From: Apostichopus japonicus
Taxonomy: Eukaryota > Echinodermata > Holothuroidea > Aspidochirotida > Stichopodidae
Assembly (NCBI RefSeq): GCF_037975245.1
Contig: NC_092578.1
Location: forward strand, 12,754,321 to 12,818,320
DNA length: 64,000 nt
Direction: 5' to 3'
The notes below the pieces were generated by a model. It was given only the letters and a program-made list of their open reading frames with translations, did no database searches and was not told the DNA's origin. Of the stretch, positions 58,501 to 64,000 are shown one piece after another (position 1 is the stretch's first letter; each line of letters opens with the position of its first letter). The position numbers and the translations under genes are program-made.

Positions 58501-61500
58501 AAAGTGACATAGGTTGCGCATGGAGGCCGACCACGCACGGCTTCCCGACACTGAATTTCGTAGACGCTGGCGCAAGCCTGTCGTCTACTATCGGGACGGC
58601 GTTCCCCGGATGAAATTTGGAGTGAGTTAGTTGTTAGGTGTGGGGGTTTGTGTAGTCGTTACATAATATATGGGTTGGTGGGGGGTTTCACTCATTGTGG
58701 TTTGCAGTTTGCTTTTTGGGGCTGGTTTGTAGTGATTTATTGTTTTGGTTCTGTTGGCCTTTGGGTCCGTGTCCTTTTCACGTCACGTTAAACGCTACGT
58801 TATATACATGTGTGGGTTAGTGAGAGATTTCTGTTTTGGGGTTTCAGTTGGGTTTTTGGTGGTTGTTATACAGACTGGGATTGTTTTTGGTTCTGTTGAC
58901 CTTTGGTCTGTGTCCGTTTTCTTTGCACGTAAAAAGCACACATGCAAATGCAGCAAGGCAAATCTGCCTTGCACATCTCTTTGTCGATGCAATGTTCATC
59001 CAAATAGTGTACATCGACTGTGAACTGTCTGGTAAAGAAACATCGTATTGAAACATTGTACACAGAATTCTCGAATACTTTCAGTATGTACTTAAAGGTC
59101 AGTGGAAGTGTTAACTTACATTTTTGAAGGTCACTTTAAGTGCAGCGGATTGATTTGAAACTTACATAGATGAAAAGAGTGTATTTCATAACCCCAAATA
59201 TCAAAGTTTGAGTTTCAAACTCATTTCGTTTTTGTGTTACCTAAATATCCGGGTCCGTTGACGTCAAGAGGGAAACGAAATGTATGTCGCTATTGAGTTT
59301 ACACAGTACTTGCTGATTTTTCGTTCTTCCATAGATGAAAAGTTCAAGTTAATGTTTACTTCAAATTCAATGAATGCCTGCATCTACATATTGTTTAAAA
59401 TTCTGTAACGTTTCATTCAAATCAGATTCGCCATTCTTAAGTGGCAGAGTTTTGAAATTGTAAATTATGCATTATCTAATTGCTTCCCCCGTTGACGTCA
59501 CAAAAATATTACGTAATAGTAAATTTGTCTAATTTTCAAACTGCATCGACTAAAAGTCTGTCTGGTGGTTGGATTTTCAATACTAATCAGAAGGAATCAG
59601 AATCTTCAAAGTCAAGTCTACACTTCCACTGACATTTAACAGTGACAACAAGTGTATTTTCTGTTATATTGGCCGCTATCTTGGTAATAGGTGACCCAAG
59701 CAACATGTCATGACCATCATATGTTTCAGTGACCCCGGAAACACCTGAATTGACCCCTCATTTGTTCATTTCTGATTTCAACAGCCAGATATATGACATT
59801 TCCTTTTTTTCTGGCGGCCATCTTGGATTTTGGCCGCCATCTTGAAAATGGGTGGCCCAAGCAACATGCCATGACCATCATCTGTTTCAGCGACCCCGGA
59901 AACACCTGAATTGACCCCTCATTTGTTCATTTCTGATTTTTGCAGCCAGATATATGACATTTTCTGTTTTCTGGCGGCCATCTTGGATTTTGGCCGCCAT
60001 CTTGAAAAATCGGAACCGATTAAGTGGGTTCCACGGATAAAAGTGATAGATAGGTCGAAAAGAAACTCCATGCAAAATTTGGTGCTTTTGTCCGGCCGGT
60101 AACGTTAAAGTTGCTAAGCCACCTGACTATAACAATATAACAATGAGTGTATAGTGTATTCGCATGTTAATGCATCCACCCAAAATCAGAAGTTGAAATT
60201 TGGATTTGAAGTTTGAACTAAACTAAACTTTATTTTCAGAGTAAAAGCAAAAGAAAATTGAAACGAAGATCTTGATGCAAATATATTCAAGCTACAAGGT
60301 CAAAGCAAGGTCAAGCTATAAGGTCAAAGTATTAGGTATTTTAGGAGAGAAATGAACACAAGAGTAAACTATCGCGAAGCTGTCTCATATCCTATCACAT
60401 ATCGATGAAATCATTTTAAGAATGAATAATATCTCACTTTTTTCGATGCCTATTCCCTCAATTTTCACAAGATGATCTGTTTGAGGAAGATCCAACGTTC
60501 TCTTAACAAAATCATCCCAATGAACATCTTTGTTTTTCACAACACTATCTGAAAAATGAACAAAATATAAATAATTGATTTGATGGTAACTGAAATAATG
60601 TAAATAATACATATAAACCTTTAGGATGCAAACGTTGTTACATTAACGAAAGCAACCAATGAGCATCTTAGGTCGCGGGCAGGTGACAATGACGTCACTG
60701 TGTTCCCTTTTAGAAGTCTTCATTTCTTAATGTATATTATGGACATGATAATTAAACTATTATATATTCTGTATTCATCGGATACCCCAGTTGACCATTG
60801 AGCCCCCCCCCCCTTGTCCTTCCTCAGGCCTACATAAAAGCAGGAATGTATGTGAAGGGGGATTCCCTCCAGATGTTCTGTGACATCATAGACTGTGACA
60901 TCATTCTGTGACATCATAGAAGCGAATCCTATCCTACCTCCCAATGCAGTTAAGACTCCACATTTACTGACGTCACGAGAGACAGTTATTGTTCCCATCC
61001 ATCTATCATAGATCCTCCCTTTCTTCATTTTTAATACGAGACAAATGTCTTTTTCATTAAACATTCTTTCTCGACCAGGACTGTCCTTAGTTGCTGAATA
61101 ATAATCTGAAAGGAGACACGAAAGAAAAACAAAACATTCTTGATATAATAATGTTTGACTGAATTGATGAAAGTCGCAAACCATGTGATCCCTTAAAATT
61201 AGGAAGGTTTGTTTTGACAATGCTATATTCTTCTAGCGATGATCAGTAACTACATTTACTTAATATCCTCACAGACTATGAGATATGTTACTTAGTTTAT
61301 CTGAGATTGAGGACTCACTGCTCTCGCTGCTTCCAGAATGTTGAGAGATTTGTTCTCCAGTTGGTATGTCAGGTAACTCTGATCTTCAATGAAACAATAA
61401 AACAGAAAAGGAAATCAAACAGTATAGTTATTCCTCTTTCTTTGTAGGCTCACTAAGTGGTGGTGTGTGTGGGGGGGGGGGGGGGGGTGTAGGGGGGGGG

Positions 61501-64000
61501 TGGGAGTAGCACAGTAAACGCAACGTTCAACATTCCGCAGTTAATTGAGCATGACTGTACACCAGCTGGCTAAATCAGTTATATATAAAAAACAATTACC
61601 ATCATGCCCTTAAAACCATTCTTAAAAGGTTATCCGTATTGCCCCAAAATATGCTAGAAGTCAAATAGTGGTCAGCCATGTTCATTGAATTGCCACCTTC
61701 AAAACATTCTTCCTCACTGAAGCATTGAATTGACACCTTCGAAACATTCTTCCTCACTGAAGCATTGAATGGTCTACTTGGCCACTCCTCAATGTCTGAG
61801 AGTTATTTGGATAGTCACCCTTAGTTCAACACAGGAACATGTCGGATCGTTTCAGACAATAACTAAATGCTAGTTTTATTATTTTAATCAGCAAATGTTA
61901 TTAAGAAGAACTTACTTTGGTTTCTTCTCATGTAATTTTTTCTCCAGACCTGTGAAAGCAGAAACTTGTTTGATATTTAGTATGAAAGAGTAAGAGAGAG
62001 AGAACAGAGCAATGAGACCTGATCAGCATTTTAGTGAGTTCAAGTAACACTGTTTGGCTGCAGGGCAGGTATCAACAAACGACCATTGTTACTAAATAGA
62101 AAAATGTCGGATCATTAATACAGTGAAGGATCATGTAAAATCGTTTAAATTAGAGAGGAGACTTTTGACAGACCATTTCTACCCTGCTACTGATATAGCA
62201 GATTACTATGAGTGTCATGTAAAACTATATACAAAGATTTATACCGTATACTGATATAGCAGATTGATATTATGAGTGTTATGTAAAACTATACAAACAT
62301 TTCTACGGTATACTGATATAGCTGATTACTATGAGTGTCATGTAAAACTATATACAAAGATTTATACCGTATACTGATATAGCAGATTGATATTATGAGC
62401 GTTATGTAAAACTATACAAACATTTACCGTATACTGATGTAGCAGATTATTATGAGTGTCATGTAAAACTATATAAACATTTATACCGTATACTGATATA
62501 GCAGGTTGATTATTATGAGTGTCATGTAAAACTATACAAACATTTACCGTATACTGATATAGCAGATTATTATGAGTGTCATGTAAAACTATATAAACAG
62601 TTATACCGTATACTGATATAGCAGGTTGGTTATTGTGAGTGTCATGTAAAACTATACAAAATGAGGTTAGTTACTTGATTGGTCGCCTGGTTGATCTAAG
62701 TCTGTCATCTCAACGTTTGCTTGTCCATCCGAGGCAGCACCGACATTTCTGGAAAAAATGACATAAATAAATATATAAATGTGTGTTTTTATTTTGCACA
62801 AAATGATAGTGAACAATACAAGCTAGACTTTATTTACGCAAGCTCATTTCTCGAAGCTGTTTACACAAAGCTATAACAGTGGACATATTTGACATTTCTT
62901 TATAGTAGGGGTAGAATTCTTTTTCAAAAGAAATATCAGTTACTATTCGTAGACATATACTATTTGGAACAATTATGCTTAACTTACGTCGATAGCCTAG
63001 CTCCCCTGGAGACTGCAAGGGAGAGAGAGAGAGAGTCATAAAACGAATTTTGAGAGATTCTTTTAAAACCAAAGTTATTGATTATTACCCCCTTACCCTC
63101 TACATTCCACCCTCCCTGTAGCAGCTAGACCCTCCTTTCATCCCCACACTTATCTGTGAAGCCAGTGCTATTCTGTATATCATAAACGTATAATCGATTT
63201 GATGAATGATGGAAGAATATTGTCACTTTTTTTAAATTAACCTCCATTTCTATAACGAGTGTGTTTGCGAGGGGGGGGGGGCGTAGGGCGGGGAGTGAAG
63301 GGAGGGGAGGGAATGAGGGGAGGGAGGGAATGAGGAAGTGTTTGCGGGGAGTGGGTGTTTCTGGTTACCATCATGTGGGCAAGGTGATAACATAAACTCA
63401 GGGGGTATTCTACTTGTTGAGTCCTCAAGACTTGTAATATTTCTATTTGCTTCATAATGACGTATAATACTTTTCTTTGTACTTTACGGATGGATGGATG
63501 GATGAAAGCGGTATAGGCTACTCACATTTAAATTTCTTGATTATCATGGAACAGCTTAAGAAGATGAGGCTCATGAGGAGAGCCGCTGTCCCAATAATTA
63601 CCCACTGAATAGAGCCAACTAATGATGTCCCAGTAGTGATGCCCGGTAATTCAGATACAAAACGTTGTTCAGAAACTTGTAAAATAATAAAATGAAATAA
63701 CGTTATATGTATGCTTATTTGAAAATAAATAACGTTATGTTTATGCTTATGTGAAAATGATACCAAAGGTAACACCGATACAGAGGTACACAAGGACATA
63801 TGTAGGTAAAAAATAAGGGCTTATGAGAACACATAGGTAAAAGTTAGAGTCATGAGGCTAAGGGAGGGGGGGGGGGCTTGCTCCTGAAACCACCCGGTAT
63901 ATTTTTTACTTACCAGGTAGTGTGACTTTCCTTGATATATTAGTTTCCATATCAACTTCTTGTAATTTACTAAGACAGAAGATCTTAGTTTCTTGGGTCC
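52341..64000 (-). CDS. Receptor-type tyrosine-kinase-like pseudokinase gene, 13 exons, 5'-partial
   Basis: Thirteen minus-strand exons with GT-AG borders join without a frame break into 462 residues plus stop: 63,914-64,000; 63,526-63,675; 62,988-63,012; 62,675-62,748; 61,916-61,949; 61,319-61,383; 60,938-61,105; 60,438-60,548; 55,202-55,368; 53,975-54,094; 53,180-53,297; 52,789-52,882; 52,341-52,518. The order is end of ectodomain, one membrane span, basic stop-transfer (KKFK), an acidic/serine-rich juxtamembrane stretch, kinase-like domain, basic tail. Domain landmarks: beta-4/5 FLYLITEHL, alpha-E GILEGMEVLKSYG, a catalytic-loop position reading HPGLSTKKIL instead of HRDLAARN, YDFCLAED at DFG, PPEAL at APE, SDVWATAIVIWEV, and DCWSENCSLRPS. 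The beta-3 lysine position reads VLTALG. It lacks the catalytic Lys, Glu, Asp and Asn, so phosphotransfer is very unlikely and a signalling or scaffold role is inferred. The ectodomain lies beyond the window. Confidence 0.88.
52789..52882 (-). CDS. Pseudokinase exon 12 (C-lobe)
   Basis: It encodes KPPFAVDKEIKPGDTIIAPN and LLWPERFLQL. This matches the 'G-PY...L..G..L..P..CP..LY' segment of tyrosine kinases. The donor is TTAAG|GTTGGT. Confidence 0.85.
53180..53297 (-). CDS. Pseudokinase exon 11 (APE and alpha-F)
   Basis: It encodes LNLFPPEALFRSEYTAESDV and WATAIVIWEVIAD. APE is replaced by PPE. The SDVW segment is retained, so the C-lobe fold is probably intact. The activation-loop sequence between DFC and PPE is short and has no tyrosine. 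Confidence 0.88.
53975..54094 (-). CDS. Pseudokinase exon 10 (catalytic and DFG loops, degenerate)
   Basis: It encodes FLHPGLSTKKILYTKQGQCK and LYDFCLAEDAPKIIAFKKTQ. HRD reads HPG (Arg and Asp lost), the loop Asn reads Lys, and DFG reads DFC with the Asp kept. Clean splice sites on both sides and an open frame argue against a decaying copy. Confidence 0.9.
54155..55201. repeat. 178-bp intronic satellite carrying copies of the exon 9 splice donor
   Basis: 'cttactccataagac' recurs at 54,307, 54,485, 54,663, 54,841, 55,019 and 55,197, exactly 178 bases apart. The last is the true exon 9 donor. On the minus strand each of the other five reads TTCTTACAG, then TCTTATGGA, then GTAAG: acceptor-like, nine exon-end bases, donor. 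The array extends left as a partial unit to about 54,155. Confidence 0.95.
55202..55368 (-). CDS. Pseudokinase exon 9 (beta-4 to alpha-E)
   Basis: It encodes FLYLITEHLVCDPLDSLITS through MLAGILEGMEVLKSYG. It corresponds to the hinge (ITEHLV) and alpha-E of tyrosine kinases. The donor is ATGGA|GTAAG; its last nine bases are repeated in the adjacent satellite. Confidence 0.9.
56890..58630 (+). pseudogene. L1/Tx1-like LINE ORF2 fragment, frameshifted
   Basis: The reverse-transcriptase blocks are in order: SLDQEKTFDMVEHDFLFRTL, VNGLTSGPFP, SVQYADDVTCIL, GARLSKSKTKGLRLGGW, FSRRWLSLPGKVTVVNRF and IIFDFIWGKR. Later there is a C-terminal cysteine/histidine motif with ETMQHLLLECP. Frames change near 57,130-57,170, and stops occur at 57,727 and about 57,790. 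The N-terminal endonuclease is missing. It lies antisense to the host gene in intron 8. The FADD-box variant here is YADD. It is not functional. Confidence 0.85.
59096..59635. mobile_element. MITE with TTAA target site, 540 bp
   Basis: The ends AGGTCAGTGGAAGTGT and, inverted, ATGTCAGTGGAAGTGT agree at 15 of 16 bases. TTAA flanks both sides (59,092-59,095 and 59,636-59,639). TTAA targets are typical of piggyBac and of some Kolobok elements; this copy has no transposase. Confidence 0.85.
60438..60548 (-). CDS. Pseudokinase exon 8 (alpha-C region)
   Basis: It encodes SVVKNKDVHWDDFVKRTLDL and PQTDHLVKIEGIGIEK. HLVKIEGI matches the conserved 'H-N-I-V-x-L-x-G' after alpha-C. The alpha-C glutamate position (F-L-x-E) reads Arg. 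The donor is GAAAAAA|GTGAGA. Confidence 0.88.
60938..61105 (-). CDS. Pseudokinase exon 7 (glycine-loop and beta-3 region)
   Basis: It encodes NEKDICLVLKMKKGRIYDRW and MGTITVSRDVSKCGVLTALG. The glycine loop keeps only scattered glycines (KGRIYDRWMG), and the beta-3 lysine is absent (VLTALG where VAVK is expected). The donor is TTGGGAG|GTAGGA; the G joins exon 8 as GAT. An unspliced frame reads on through the intron and is not coding. Confidence 0.88.
61319..61383 (-). CDS. Pseudokinase exon 6 (juxtamembrane)
   Basis: It encodes SELPDIPTGEQISQHSGSSE, serine-rich and acidic. The donor is AGCA|GTGAGT. A second acceptor six bases in (GATCAG) could give a two-residue shorter form. Confidence 0.75.
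61916..61949 (-). CDS. Pseudokinase exon 5, 34 bases
   Basis: It encodes LEKKLHEKKP, a highly charged linker. The acceptor is tttcaCAG and the donor CCAAA|GTAAGT. A very short exon, but phases fit both neighbours. Confidence 0.75.
62180..62660. repeat. Intronic minisatellite, about 60-bp unit
   Basis: Eight or so units carry 'ccgtatactgatatagcaga', 'gagtgtcatgtaaaactata' and 'caaacattta'. Units alternate between a longer and a shorter form. It ends within 15 bases of the exon 4 donor. Confidence 0.92.
62675..62748 (-). CDS. Pseudokinase exon 4 (juxtamembrane)
   Basis: It encodes NVGAASDGQANVEMTDLDQP and GDQS. The acceptor is ttttttccAG and the donor TCAA|GTAACT. Confidence 0.78.
62988..63012 (-). 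CDS. Pseudokinase microexon 3, 25 bases
   Basis: It encodes about eight residues (SRGARLST with neighbours). The acceptor is ccttgCAG after a CT-rich tract and the donor CGAC|GTAAGT. Its phase joins exon 2 (ending phase 1) to exon 4. Microexon status rests on these junctions alone. Confidence 0.65.
63270..63345. repeat. Purine-rich GGGA tract in an intron
   Basis: A poly-G run (63,272-63,281) is followed by GGGAGGGAATGAGG-type repeats. There is no coding support; open frames here are low complexity. Confidence 0.85.
63526..63675 (-). CDS. Pseudokinase exon 2 (transmembrane segment)
   Basis: It encodes SEQRFVSELPGITTGTSLVG, then the membrane span WVIIGTAALLMSLIFLSCSM, then IIKKFK. One span followed by positive charges fits a type I membrane protein. 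The acceptor is tattttacaAG and the donor AAAT|GTGAGT. Confidence 0.88.
63914..64000 (-). CDS. Pseudokinase exon 1 of window (ectodomain end, partial)
   Basis: It encodes TQETKIFCLSKLQEVDMETN and ISRKVTLP, with one N-glycosylation sequon (NIS) and a cysteine. The donor is CCTG|GTAAGT. It continues past the window edge; the ectodomain type cannot be determined here. Confidence 0.75.

Larger units (their letters stand above)
55857..60130. mobile_element. Fold-back element in intron 8 with tandemly repeated arms
   Basis: The outer ends ATAGTCAGGTGGCTTAGCAAC (55,857) and its inverse (ending 60,130) begin inverted arms. The left arm (to about 56,540) contains four units of about 152 bases with 'aagatggcggccaaaatcca' and 'agatggccgcca'; the right arm (from about 59,680) contains two. 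Between them lie a dead LINE and a TTAA-flanked MITE. Each unit has its own short palindrome (GATGGCGGCC/GGCCGCCATC). Confidence 0.75.

Noticed and set aside
58745-59063. Overlapping short frames on both strands
   Set aside because: GT-rich decayed DNA downstream of the LINE; no splice or domain support.
60720-61220. A single 166-codon gene
   Set aside because: It is the kinase exon 7 read through both introns; the true exon is 60,938-61,105.

Overview
The window looks like animal nuclear DNA, most likely from a marine invertebrate. Genes are split by GT-AG introns, coding density is very low, and there are many simple repeats and poly-G runs. The sequence is dominated by transposable elements of metazoan type: Ty3/Gypsy, CR1/L2-like and L1/Tx1-like LINEs, hAT-like non-autonomous elements, SINEs and fold-back elements. 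The receptor-kinase-like gene and a BEN-domain-like relic fit a deuterostome such as an echinoderm, but I cannot name the species from sequence alone.

Layout. 1-6,000 is one copy of a large duplicated block; the other copy is 18,420-21,790. Copy A carries a 2.5-kb hAT-like insertion that copy B lacks, so the empty site is preserved. 6,007-8,340 is a second repeated block (homologous to 34,617-35,455 and 37,675-38,485) with a U2-snRNA-related SINE, a minisatellite and a BEN-type gene relic. 9,124-14,816 is a Ty3/Gypsy retroelement whose reverse-transcriptase core is deleted but whose RNase H and integrase remain open. 16,935-17,523 is a compact intronless gene for a small secreted cysteine-containing protein. 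25,860-26,930 holds a LINE tail, a small hAT-like MITE and a SINE with the true U2 5' end, flanked by a perfect 32-bp target duplication. 29,401-33,187 is a 3.8-kb fold-back element that landed inside the tRNA-like promoter of a SINE. 34-43 kb is repeat-rich, with three more hAT-like insertions and a 600-bp tetranucleotide array. 43.9-48.6 kb may be a minus-strand gene end, an intervening MITE and a divergent promoter; this is weakly supported.

The best gene is on the minus strand from the right window edge to 52,341. Thirteen exons join in a single consistent frame (462 residues visible) to encode the juxtamembrane ectodomain, one membrane span and a tyrosine-kinase-like domain that has lost the beta-3 lysine, the alpha-C glutamate, the HRD aspartate and the DFG glycine. 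It is a receptor-type pseudokinase. Its introns hold a 178-bp satellite carrying five copies of an exon's own splice donor, a 60-bp minisatellite, and a fold-back element containing a dead LINE and a TTAA-flanked MITE.

Apart from the secreted-protein gene and the pseudokinase gene, I see no confident host gene. No CRISPR array, rRNA or intact tRNA gene was seen.
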